From an uncultured Clostridia bacterium (GTDB lineage Bacteria; Bacillota; Clostridia; TANB77; CAG-465): DNA of 64,000 bases. Below the pieces are notes generated by a model. It did no database searches, was not told the origin of the DNA, and saw only the letters and a program-made list of their open reading frames with translations. The translations under genes and the position numbers were made by a program. The stretch is from positions 186,001 through 250,000 of the forward strand of contig CAKPAG010000001.1 in assembly GCA_934132895.1 (NCBI GenBank), given 5' to 3'. Shown here piece by piece: positions 34,502-42,882 of the stretch; within the stretch, counting starts at the first letter, position 1, and every line of letters begins with the position of its first letter.

Positions 34502-34852
34502 TTATTCACATACTATTTTAGGCCCTATCTTTTTACCACCTATTAAATGAAAGTGTAAATGATGAACTACTTGTCCTCCATTTTCTCCTGTGTTGCATAT
34601 TACTCTATATCCTTCTTCACTTACTCCACATATTTTAGCTACTTCTTTTATTGCTAATTGAATTTTAGAAACATATTCTATATTTTCTTCATTTACTTCG
34701 TTATAACTTTTAATGTGAATTTTAGGAATAACTAAAACATGCACAGGTGCTACTGGGTTTATATCTTTGAATGCTAAAACGTATTCATCTTCATATACTT
34801 TTGATGAAGGTACTTCACCTTTTACTATTTTACAAAATAAACAATCTTCCAT
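34502..34852 (-). CDS. HIT-family nucleotide-binding hydrolase (Hint-like)
   Basis: 116 residues. CLFCKIVKGEVPSSKVYEDE at the front (zinc-binding Cys pair plus the typical start) and the catalytic histidine triad HHLHFHLIGG at the end. It hydrolyses AMP-lysine or nucleoside phosphoramidate-like substrates. It follows alaS by 13 bases, an arrangement suggesting a shared transcript; adenylates left by synthetases are plausible substrates. Confidence 0.95.
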   Translation of the reverse strand: MEDCLFCKIVKGEVPSSKVYEDEYVLAFKDINPVAPVHVLVIPKIHIKSYNEVNEENIEYVSKIQLAIKEVAKICGVSEEGYRVICNTGENGGQVVHHLHFHLIGGKKIGPKIVCE

Positions 34853-34865
34853 AAAATCTTACTCC

Positions 34866-36626
34866 TTAATCTACAAACACCATTTTTATTCTTCTTACAC
34901 CGCTAGATACAGCTTCTTCTTTTTTTATTTTTATGTGTTTCATTTGTGATGTATTAGTCACATGAGGCCCTCCACATATTTCCTTTGAAAAATCTCCAAT
35001 AGTATACACTTTAACTTTTTCTCCATATTTACTATCAAATATTCCTCTTGCACCAGATTTTCTTGCTTCATCTAAAGTCATTTCTTCACATGTAACATCT
35101 AGACCTCTATCTATTTGTTCATTAATCATATTTTCTACTTTATCTAAAACATCTCTTTGAACTTTTTCTGGATTTGAAAAATCAAATCTTGCACGTTCAG
35201 CAGTTATATTTGAGCCTCTTTGCATTACATGATCCCCTAGAATTCTTTGTAATGATTCTAAAAGCAAATGTGTAGCAGTATGATATGCTGTAGTAATTTC
35301 ACTATGATCAGCTAATCCACCTTTAAATACACCTTCTGCTCCTTGTCTAGATTTTTCTTGGTGTTCTTCAAAACATTTTTTAAAGCCTTCCATATCAACT
35401 TTAAGTCCATTTTCTTCTGCAAGTTCTTTAGTTACCTCTGGAGGAAAGCCATATGTATCATAAAGTCTAAATAAATGCTGACCATCTATTATATCTTTAT
35501 TTTCTTCTTTTAATTTATTTGCAATTTTATTAAATTCCTTTTCTCCACTTTTTAAAGTATTGGCAAATCTATTTTTTTCTTTATTTATTTCAAATAGAAT
35601 CTTTTCTCTATTTTCTTCTAATTCTGGGTACATTTCTTTAAGTGAATCTACAATTACTTCTAAAATATCAGTTATCTTATCCACATTATACTCAATTTTT
35701 CTTAAGTGCCTTATAGCTCTTCTTATAAGACGTCTTAATATATATCCTTGTCCTACATTACTTGGAACTACATCATCACATACTAGAAGTGCAGATGCTC
35801 TTAAATGATCTGCTATAATTCTTAAAGATGAATCTTCTGGTAGTGTAGAATTTTTTCTTGTAAACTCGATAATTGGAGCAAATAATTCTGTTTCAAATAC
35901 ATTGTTTTTACCTTGAAGTAAAAATATCATTCTTTCAAGTCCCATACCAGTATCAACATTTTTATTCTTTAAAGGTTCAAAAGTTCCATCTTCTTTTTTG
36001 TTATATTGCATAAATACGTTATTCCATATTTCAATATATTTTCCACAATCACAAGAAGGGTTACACTCATCAGAACATTTTGGTACTCCAGTATCATAAA
36101 AGATCTCTGTATCAGTTCCACAAGGCCCTGTTTCTCCAGCAGGTCCCCACCAATTTTCTTTTTTTCCAAAGAAATATATCCTTTCTTCTGGTATGCCACA
36201 CTCTTTCCAAATGTTAGCCGTTTCTATATCTTTTGGAGAGTTTTCATCACCTTCAAAACATGTAACTGATATTTTTTCACTTGGAATACCTAAAACATCT
36301 GTAAGAAGTTCATAACTAAGTTTTATTGATTCTTCTTTAAAATAATCACCTAAAGACCAGTTTCCAAGCATTTCAAAAAATGTTAAATGTCTATTATCTC
36401 CTACTTCATCTATATCATCTGTTCTTAAGCACTTTTGAAAATCACAAAGTCTTTTTCCGGCAGGATGTTTTTCACCTGCAAGATAAGGAACTAAAGGTTG
36501 CATACCAGCTGTTGTAAACAAAACAGTTGGATCATTTTCTGGAACTAGTTTAGCACCAGATATAACCTCATGATTTTTTGATTTAAAAAATTCTAAGTAT
36601 TTATTTCTAAGTTCTATTGCTTTCAT
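34866..36626 (-). CDS. alaS: Alanyl-tRNA synthetase, short form without C-Ala domain
   Basis: 586 residues against about 870 usual. Present: class II aminoacylation core (FLEFFKSKNHEVISGAKLVP, DRHLTFFEMLGNWS, the RLIRRAIRH region) and the editing domain with zinc-ligand motifs HTATHLL and CGGPH. The protein ends cleanly just after SSGVRRIKMVFVD; the oligomerisation coiled-coil and C-Ala domain are absent and the HIT gene starts 13 bases later, so this is not a frameshift. A four-Cys insert (CSDECNPSCDCG) lies near residue 185. It should still charge and edit tRNA-Ala, probably as a monomer. Confidence 0.93.
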   Translation of the reverse strand: MKAIELRNKYLEFFKSKNHEVISGAKLVPENDPTVLFTTAGMQPLVPYLAGEKHPAGKRLCDFQKCLRTDDIDEVGDNRHLTFFEMLGNWSLGDYFKEESIKLSYELLTDVLGIPSEKISVTCFEGDENSPKDIETANIWKECGIPEERIYFFGKKENWWGPAGETGPCGTDTEIFYDTGVPKCSDECNPSCDCGKYIEIWNNVFMQYNKKEDGTFEPLKNKNVDTGMGLERMIFLLQGKNNVFETELFAPIIEFTRKNSTLPEDSSLRIIADHLRASALLVCDDVVPSNVGQGYILRRLIRRAIRHLRKIEYNVDKITDILEVIVDSLKEMYPELEENREKILFEINKEKNRFANTLKSGEKEFNKIANKLKEENKDIIDGQHLFRLYDTYGFPPEVTKELAEENGLKVDMEGFKKCFEEHQEKSRQGAEGVFKGGLADHSEITTAYHTATHLLLESLQRILGDHVMQRGSNITAERARFDFSNPEKVQRDVLDKVENMINEQIDRGLDVTCEEMTLDEARKSGARGIFDSKYGEKVKVYTIGDFSKEICGGPHVTNTSQMKHIKIKKEEAVSSGVRRIKMVFVD

Positions 36627-36849
36627 CTTTTTTCCTCCAAACTTAAATATTTTTTTACTCTTGTTATTATACCATTTTTTTGTAAATATGAAAAGCTATT
36701 TTTACGTATTTTTTTAAGTATTTTTAATTTAATCAAATAATATGCTACAACAAACAAGAACAAACAGAAAATAAAGTAACAATTATTGATTTTATGTTAA
36801 ATTTATGCTAAAATAATTTGTGTATTATTAATAAGGAGAATGAATTTAT

Positions 36850-37587
36850 ATGTTACAAACTATAATAGGAAAAGCAAGAAAAGCTATTGATGATTACAAT
36901 ATGATTGATGATGGAGATAAAATTGCTATTGGACTTTCAGGAGGAAAAGATAGCCTAACACTTTTGCATGCACTATACTACTTAAGAAAATTTTATCCTA
37001 AAAAATTTGATATAATGGCTATCACTATTCATCCAGGTAGTGAAACCTTCAAAACAGATGAGCTTGAAAAATTATGCAAAAATTTAGGTGTTGAATATAT
37101 TGTATATAATTCGAATATTGCTCAGGTTGTATTTGACATTAGAAAAGAAAAAAATCCTTGTTCTCTATGTGCAAATATGAGAAGAGGAATGTTAAACAGC
37201 ATCGCAATTGAGCATGGTTGTAATAAAATTGCCTTAGGTCATCACAGTGATGATGTAATGGAAACTTTACTTATGAGTATATTTTTAAATGGTAAAATTC
37301 ATACATTTTCACCTGTAACTTACTTAAGCCGTAGTGATGTAAAAACTATTAGACCATTTATATATGTAAGCGAAAAAGAAACTCGTGCAGCTGCAAGAGA
37401 AAATAATTTCCCAGTAGTAGGTAAATGTTGCCCAAGAGACGGTTATACAAAAAGAGAATATATGAAAGATTTAATAAAAGATTTGCAAAAGGATATTCCA
37501 AAAGTAAAATCTCACATTATGGGTGCTATAACTAGGTCTAATATAGAAGGATGGAAAAAAATAGATAAAAAAGAAAAAAATAATTAA
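36850..37587 (+). CDS. TtcA-family PP-loop tRNA-thiolation/ATPase protein
   Basis: 245 residues. PP-loop GLSGGKDSLTLLHAL (residues about 28-42), two Cys motifs (CSLCANMRRG and GKCCPRDGY) matching the Fe-S cluster ligands of TtcA/TtuA-like enzymes, and GHHSDDVMETLLM. These enzymes adenylate a tRNA base and replace oxygen by sulfur (2-thiocytidine-32 for TtcA). Substrate assignment is by similarity only. Divergent from alaS and monocistronic. Confidence 0.88.
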   Translation: MLQTIIGKARKAIDDYNMIDDGDKIAIGLSGGKDSLTLLHALYYLRKFYPKKFDIMAITIHPGSETFKTDELEKLCKNLGVEYIVYNSNIAQVVFDIRKEKNPCSLCANMRRGMLNSIAIEHGCNKIALGHHSDDVMETLLMSIFLNGKIHTFSPVTYLSRSDVKTIRPFIYVSEKETRAAARENNFPVVGKCCPRDGYTKREYMKDLIKDLQKDIPKVKSHIMGAITRSNIEGWKKIDKKEKNN

Positions 37588-37670
37588 ATATTACGTATAA
37601 TTTTAATATACTAAATGAAAAAAAGATATTTATATTTGCCATTTTACTACATTTTATTTTTCCATTAAAG

Positions 37671-37706
37671 AAAGAGACGAAAGTATTAAACTTCCGCCTC
37701 TTTTTA
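37671..37706. terminator. Terminator after the TtcA-like gene
   Basis: AAAGAG-CG-AAGT/ACTT-CG-CTCTTT hairpin with single mismatches, then a T-run; it also lies a few bases beyond the stop of the converging secreted-protein gene. Confidence 0.7.
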
Positions 37707-37711
37707 ATTTT

Positions 37712-38389
37712 TTACTTAAACAGTTTTCTTATATTATCCAGCCAATCTTGTAATTCATAATGTTCTTCTTCACTATAGTAATCATAATCCTTACAATCTT
37801 CTATGTAGCCTTCGTAATATTCTCTGTCTCCGTATTCATATTCCCATATAGAAAACCAGTAAATTTCTTCTATATACTCACTCATATATGAACAAGATGC
37901 GCACTGTCCTTCACAATCAATATCTGAAGTTACCTGTACTTCATTATTAACAAGTACAACATGAGGATATTTTTCGTCTGTGATAATTTCACCATTTGAG
38001 TAAAACAGCTTATCTATTGGGGTAATCTCAGAAACTTCATCAGTATAAATATCGAGGCATATTTCATCGCCGCACATGCAACTTCCTAACAGATAAACCT
38101 TTCCATTTTCATTTTTATAATTAAGTTTATTAAGATAATAATGATAACCTTTATCACAGAGTTCTTCTCTACACTCTTGACAATCATATTTGTATATTTT
38201 ATCTAAAGTGTACCGTGAACCACAATTACAATCAAGATATCCAGCATGAGGATGCTCATCGTTCATATTTACAAAAGCATCATAATGATGTGTTTGGCTG
38301 GTATTTTCAGGACAATATTCTTCAGCATACACACTCAATGAAAAAAGAATACTCACTATAAAAATCAATAAAAAACAGATCTTTTTCAT
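37712..38389 (-). CDS. Secreted Cys-rich protein sharing the HPH-zinc-ribbon module with its neighbour
   Basis: 225 residues with a clear signal peptide (KKICFLLIFIVSILFSLSVYA). Residues 35-75 hold one HPH module (DEHPHAGYLDCNCGS, then CQECREELC) like those in the upstream 651-residue protein; a second Cys cluster (CMCGDEIC) follows, then a very acidic Tyr-rich C-terminus. It starts one base after the neighbour's stop, so the two are cotranscribed. It may be a cognate partner of the toxin-like neighbour; no known immunity family is recognised. Codon 59 is an in-frame CGG (38215-38213). Confidence 0.65.
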   Translation of the reverse strand: MKKICFLLIFIVSILFSLSVYAEEYCPENTSQTHHYDAFVNMNDEHPHAGYLDCNCGSRYTLDKIYKYDCQECREELCDKGYHYYLNKLNYKNENGKVYLLGSCMCGDEICLDIYTDEVSEITPIDKLFYSNGEIITDEKYPHVVLVNNEVQVTSDIDCEGQCASCSYMSEYIEEIYWFSIWEYEYGDREYYEGYIEDCKDYDYYSEEEHYELQDWLDNIRKLFK

Positions 38390-38390
38390 A

Positions 38391-40346
38391 TTATTCCACC
38401 TCCGTTAATGGATATGCAGTAATGACTTCATGGTCTTCAAATACCATTTTTACATAATGCTCGCCTTTCTTTCCAACAGTATACCCTACGTCAAAATAAT
38501 AGTTAGTCCTGATTCCTTTTTCTTCAATTTTAACAAGATCACCATTAAAATACACATCATCTAGCAAACTAAACAATTTTTTACCAGACACATTAAACAA
38601 AGTTTTTCCTTGAGCTGTTGAATTTGCCGCATGCTGCGAAACGTGTACCAATCTGTTCCCCTCATTTGAACCTGCACTATATGTAAGCCCCGCATAAGAA
38701 GTAACTTTTCCTTTATAAGCTTGATTAATTAAAAGTTCATTGTCATAGAAAACATCTGATATATGCAAATCACGACCTTCAGTAATCTTTTTTATAGAAA
38801 ATAGAACACTATCTGCATAATCATCTTGATTTCTTAAAATGTTTTTTGCAGATTCTGTAAGATTTTCTAACCCTTCAAAAACAGCTTCCTTAGCAGCTTT
38901 AATATATATACCTTCTAAATTATCTTCAGAATAACCTAAAAGAAGAGTACCTGGTCTATGTATGATTTTACCTTCCGTTGTCAATATGCCAATATATGGC
39001 AAAAATGCCGCACCGGAAAGCAACGCCTCTGCATGTCTTCCCTCAATTAAATAGCATAATGCATTAGCTGCGTCAAAGACATTGCCTACTGCAGGTATCA
39101 TACCAAACAAATCTAAAGAGTAATGATAATCTGCAGCAAAATCTTGTACTGCGTCTTGTTGAGCTGATGTCAAAGGAACAAGTCTTCCATTACTTAAATC
39201 AATCATCCTACCATAAAAGTCAGAATAATTGAAATTATCTCCAGCAAACACATTGTTACAAGTACTACATTTACTGTAATATCCTGTATCATTTTTGTTT
39301 ATGCGTTCACTTCCACATTCACACTTTTCAATTTTGTAATGAGGATGTTCTTTAAGTCTACCTGCGTCAATATTATATATACATATATGTCCATCTTCCT
39401 CGTCTTTACATATCTGTGGTGTACACATAAAGCAACTGCTTACGAAACCAGTTTCATCATCAGAACAGTACTGACTATCACATCTTGTGCATTTATATAC
39501 AGCATAATGAGGATGTTTGCCTTTGTATCCAATCCGTACATAGTTGTGGCCGTTTCTACAAGGATTTGTACATATAGAGCAGTTACTGTCCAAAGTAGTT
39601 TCAGTATTTGAATCAAAACCATTACCACAAATGCATCTCATGATTGCGTAATGTGGATGATCACTTTCATAGCCCACTATTTTGAAATTATGGCTATGTG
39701 TATTTTGATTTAAGCTTGGATCTTCCTTAGGTAAGTCAAGCTTACCTGTATTAGAACTTTGGCTTTTTTTCCTTTCCTGCTCTTTAGGAACAAGATTAGT
39801 ATTTGGAGGTGTATATTGTGGTTCAAGTACAGGTCTTGTAGTTTTTTCAACTTTGCCACTATAGATGTAGCCATCTCTTACTTTATACCAAATATTACCA
39901 TACTTATTTGATATCTCCTGAGTTACAGACATAACTTCGTTTTTGTATGCATCTCGCACTATACCTGCGACCTCATAATACTCCTTACGTATTTTAGTAT
40001 CTACTAAAACTAAAATATTAAAATTAACATTTTTTGTTGTGATCTTTTTTTCATTAGAAGATACTTTTGTAAAATTGCCACTATATATATAGCCGCCATT
40101 TACCTTATACCATTTGTTACCATATTTATTAGTGACCTCTCCTGTAACTGTTAACTTTTCTCCTTTTTTTACCTTCCTTACAGTTTTGCTATCCTTTGAT
40201 GCTTCCTTTTTTATATTAGTATCTTTGTTTGCACTTACCTGGTAGTTATTAAAAGCATAAACACAAGTAGTTTGCAAACTTGTCTGCGGAATTACCACAA
40301 ACATAAGTGATACTGCAATTAGAGCTGAGAATAACCGTTTAAACAT
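38391..40346 (-). CDS. Secreted multidomain protein: SH3 repeats, zinc-ribbon repeats, pretoxin and RNase-like C-terminus
   Basis: 651 residues. Signal peptide 1-32; two bacterial SH3 repeats (about 40-80 and 100-150, each with GNKWYKV or GNIWYKV and GGYIYSG/DGYIYSG). A linker follows, then three 'HPHY' modules with four Cys each (residues about 220-365). Residues about 390-450 (DLFGMIPAVGNVFDAANALCYLIEG) are a pretoxin-like hydrophobic helix pair of polymorphic toxins. The tail (LVHVSQHAANST, KTNYYFDVGY-like, VKMVFEDHEVITAYP) has the H-x3-H and beta layout of RNase (BECR-like) toxins; this is an inference. Less AT-rich than neighbours and with in-frame CGG at codons 4 and 271, so possibly acquired. 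Confidence 0.6.
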   Translation of the reverse strand: MFKRLFSALIAVSLMFVVIPQTSLQTTCVYAFNNYQVSANKDTNIKKEASKDSKTVRKVKKGEKLTVTGEVTNKYGNKWYKVNGGYIYSGNFTKVSSNEKKITTKNVNFNILVLVDTKIRKEYYEVAGIVRDAYKNEVMSVTQEISNKYGNIWYKVRDGYIYSGKVEKTTRPVLEPQYTPPNTNLVPKEQERKKSQSSNTGKLDLPKEDPSLNQNTHSHNFKIVGYESDHPHYAIMRCICGNGFDSNTETTLDSNCSICTNPCRNGHNYVRIGYKGKHPHYAVYKCTRCDSQYCSDDETGFVSSCFMCTPQICKDEEDGHICIYNIDAGRLKEHPHYKIEKCECGSERINKNDTGYYSKCSTCNNVFAGDNFNYSDFYGRMIDLSNGRLVPLTSAQQDAVQDFAADYHYSLDLFGMIPAVGNVFDAANALCYLIEGRHAEALLSGAAFLPYIGILTTEGKIIHRPGTLLLGYSEDNLEGIYIKAAKEAVFEGLENLTESAKNILRNQDDYADSVLFSIKKITEGRDLHISDVFYDNELLINQAYKGKVTSYAGLTYSAGSNEGNRLVHVSQHAANSTAQGKTLFNVSGKKLFSLLDDVYFNGDLVKIEEKGIRTNYYFDVGYTVGKKGEHYVKMVFEDHEVITAYPLTEVE

Positions 40347-40504
40347 AAAATCTCCTCCTACATTTAAAATTTTAAAAGTATTATAAACTTTTATACATCT
40401 GATTTTACCAAATTTCTAATTGCAAGTCAAGTATTATGTAATCTTTTTTTAAAAAATTATAGTAATTTTAAATTTTAATAATTATTTGCAAACAAATATA
40501 ATAA

Positions 40505-40547
40505 TAAATCAAGGTATAACTGAGTTTTTAGTTATACCCTGATTTTT
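40505..40547. terminator. Terminator after the small membrane protein gene
   Basis: AAATCAAGGTATAACT pairs with AGTTATACCCTGATTT (one mismatch), with a T-run on the plus strand and A-run on the other, just beyond the stop at 40550. Confidence 0.8.
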
Positions 40548-40549
40548 AA

Positions 40550-40729
40550 TTACATTATTATATTTTTTTGAACATTACTAACATTTTGTTTTTTCAATTG
40601 TAAATTAGATGTAGTTTTAGAATTTGTTGTAATATATCCTAGTCCCCATGCTATAGTAACTCCCATAAATACAACAAAAACAAAAATCATAACACCTAAT
40701 ATTATATTTTGTTTTTTATCTTTACTCAT
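40550..40729 (-). CDS. Small single-helix membrane protein
   Basis: 59 residues; AGGAGG lies 9 bases before ATG. KDKKQN front, one hydrophobic helix (IILGVMIFVFVVFMGVTIAWGLGYI), then a polar external tail rich in N, Q, K. It follows the next gene by 31 bases on the same strand, so the two probably form an operon. No family recognised. Confidence 0.7.
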   Translation of the reverse strand: MSKDKKQNIILGVMIFVFVVFMGVTIAWGLGYITTNSKTTSNLQLKKQNVSNVQKNIIM

Positions 40730-40760
40730 ATTTCCAACCTCCTGATTTTAAAAAATTTCT

Positions 40761-41090
40761 TTAATAATTAACCATATTATCCTGATTTACATTTTCTATA
40801 ACATCTTGATTTAGTTCAACATTTTGTTCTTTAGATAAAGTTGTACTTCCAAATGTAAATACTTTTCTTTCAGCTTTTGCTTTTTCCTCAAATTTTTTAT
40901 CAAATTCAGCTTTTGCAGTATTTAACGCATCTTGCATTGCAAAAAACATTTCTTCAACATCATTTTTAGTAAAATCATAAGTTGTGCTTCTAGCCATTGG
41001 TTCAAGTATTTGAATATCATGCATAACTTTATTTACTCTTTTCCCTGCATTTTCCATAAACTTCATTCTTTTTTCTTCATTTAATTCCAT
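40761..41090 (-). CDS. Hypothetical small helical protein
   Basis: 109 residues from MELNEE, chosen because GGGGAG is 8 bases upstream (an ATG two codons earlier is too close). Charged and helical (EEKRMKFMENAGKRVNKVMHDIQ, then a DALNTAKAEFDKKFEEKAKAERK coiled-coil-like segment) with a short beta-like FTFGSTTLS near the end. No recognised domain. Probably cytoplasmic; first gene of a pair with the small membrane protein. Confidence 0.65.
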   Translation of the reverse strand: MELNEEKRMKFMENAGKRVNKVMHDIQILEPMARSTTYDFTKNDVEEMFFAMQDALNTAKAEFDKKFEEKAKAERKVFTFGSTTLSKEQNVELNQDVIENVNQDNMVNY

Positions 41091-41289
41091 TTTCATTACT
41101 CCCCTTATACTTCTTGTTTTGTACACTATATGATTTATTTTTATGTACTACCTATTTATATCATAAGTAGAATTTTTTATCAAGTACGTAGAATGTATTT
41201 TTCTATTTATTTAATATAACTAAATAAAAAAGGCATAAAATGAATATTATTCGTCTTATGCACTTCTAATACTATATTTTTCTTAAAAA

Positions 41290-41320
41290 TTAAGATGATA
41301 ACTCTACGCTATCATCTTAA
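41290..41320. terminator. Terminator after the cadherin-like sandwich protein gene
   Basis: TTAAGATGATA (41290-41300) and TATCATCTTAA (41310-41320), 11-bp stem just past the stop at 41331. Confidence 0.75.
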
Positions 41321-41330
41321 CTTAAATTCA

Positions 41331-42869
41331 TTATTTATTTCCATTTCTATTTCTAGATTCATGAGAACTTTCATCAAATCTCTCTTTATCGTCTTCATCC
41401 CAAATTGATTTTACCATTTTTGATATTTCTTCTTGAGTTTCATCATTTTTTTCTTCGTGTAACTTTTCCTCACTAAAATCTATATCATTATTTATTTCAT
41501 CTTTCTTTTCTTGTTCAAGAAGACTTTCGGTATCAACACCTGATAATAATTTTTCTTTTTCATTTTCTGATTTATTTAACAATAATTCATTATTTTCACT
41601 TAATTTTTCTTCATCTATACTTTTACTTGGATTTTCTCTTTTTGTAAGTTCTTCATCTTTCTTTTTTACTTCTTTGTATAAATACACAATTTGAACAAAT
41701 TCTACAATTATAAACAAATACATAAGAAGTACTAATGAATTAGCTTTTGCTTTTCTCCATAAATCTTTAAATATATCTTTAAACCAATTTTTTGCCTCAT
41801 TCTCTGAATTTGCTACTTCATCTTCTAAAGCTTGTGTTTCTTCACCAGTCTCTTTTATAAACTTAATAACATATTCTTTAGTTGAAGTACCATCTTCAGA
41901 TGTTACTTTTATAGTTACAGTATTTTCTCCGTCTACTAAATTTTCATTACCTATAATTTCAACTTTTGCATTTTCATTTGTAGGATAAGCATATATTTCT
42001 AATTTATCTCCACTTAATCTTACAGTTCCACCATCATACTCTAATACTTCATTTGAAAATTCTGGTGTAAGTATCATGTCTTTTATAATAAGGTTAGAAA
42101 GATATGAGTTAGCTTTTTCTGGATCAGCTGATTTATTTACTACTATTGTATATGTCCTCTTAGCCCCATTTTGAGCTGTTACAGTTATTAAAACATTATT
42201 ATCTCCATCTTTTAATTCTGTATTTCCAGATACATACACTTTAGCCTTAGAGTCTTCTGGAACTGCTGTTACATTAATAGATGTAACTTTTTCACCAACA
42301 CTTAAACTATAATTTAATTTGTTTCTATTAAAATCAGGAGTAAGTCCCTCTTCACTTACTTGTAAGCTCTTTAGATAATTATTTGAACTTTTAGTATTAT
42401 TTGCATTACTGTTATTATTTTGAGTATTTGAAGTTACTGTATTGTTTGATTGATTATTATTGTTGCTATTATTATTATTGTTATTATTTATAACTTCTTT
42501 TTCTTTTACAGTTATAGATACTGATCTTGCTGCTGTTATTTCTTCAGGATCTGCAGAAGTTGTTGTTACATCAATCGGTGTAACAGTAACAGTTCCTGTA
42601 CCTACTGCATTTGCTGTACCAGTTATATTCATTGCTCCTTCAACAAATTGAATTCCACTTATACTGATTGATACATTTGAAGATGAAGTAATATTTACTT
42701 TTCCATTTATTCCTGAAATACTTACTGAAAAACTTTCTCCAACGTATGCAGTTGATTTATTTATACTCATACCTATGCTTGCTGCATTAATATTTGAAAT
42801 AAATATTAATGCTAGCAAACAGATTGATAAAGAATAAACTATTTTTTTAAAATTTAATTTTTTTCTCAA
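41331..42869 (-). CDS. Surface protein with two cadherin-like beta-sandwich domains and C-terminal membrane anchor
   Basis: 512 residues. Signal peptide 1-30; an Ig-like domain (SIGMSINKSTAYVGESFSVSI); an Asn-rich linker near residues 130-160; two cadherin-like sandwich repeats (NNYLKSLQVSEEGLTPDF... and NSYLSNLIIKDMILTPEF..., each ending in a YTIVV/YVIKF strand). Then one membrane helix (SLVLLMYLFIIVEFVQIVYLY) and an acidic cytoplasmic tail. It is a wall-spanning adhesion or scaffold type. It begins 14 bases after the glucosaminidase gene, suggesting one operon. Confidence 0.8.
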   Translation of the reverse strand: MRKKLNFKKIVYSLSICLLALIFISNINAASIGMSINKSTAYVGESFSVSISGINGKVNITSSSNVSISISGIQFVEGAMNITGTANAVGTGTVTVTPIDVTTTSADPEEITAARSVSITVKEKEVINNNNNNNSNNNNQSNNTVTSNTQNNNSNANNTKSSNNYLKSLQVSEEGLTPDFNRNKLNYSLSVGEKVTSINVTAVPEDSKAKVYVSGNTELKDGDNNVLITVTAQNGAKRTYTIVVNKSADPEKANSYLSNLIIKDMILTPEFSNEVLEYDGGTVRLSGDKLEIYAYPTNENAKVEIIGNENLVDGENTVTIKVTSEDGTSTKEYVIKFIKETGEETQALEDEVANSENEAKNWFKDIFKDLWRKAKANSLVLLMYLFIIVEFVQIVYLYKEVKKKDEELTKRENPSKSIDEEKLSENNELLLNKSENEKEKLLSGVDTESLLEQEKKDEINNDIDFSEEKLHEEKNDETQEEISKMVKSIWDEDDKERFDESSHESRNRNGNK

Positions 42870-42882
42870 TTTTCTTCTCTCC

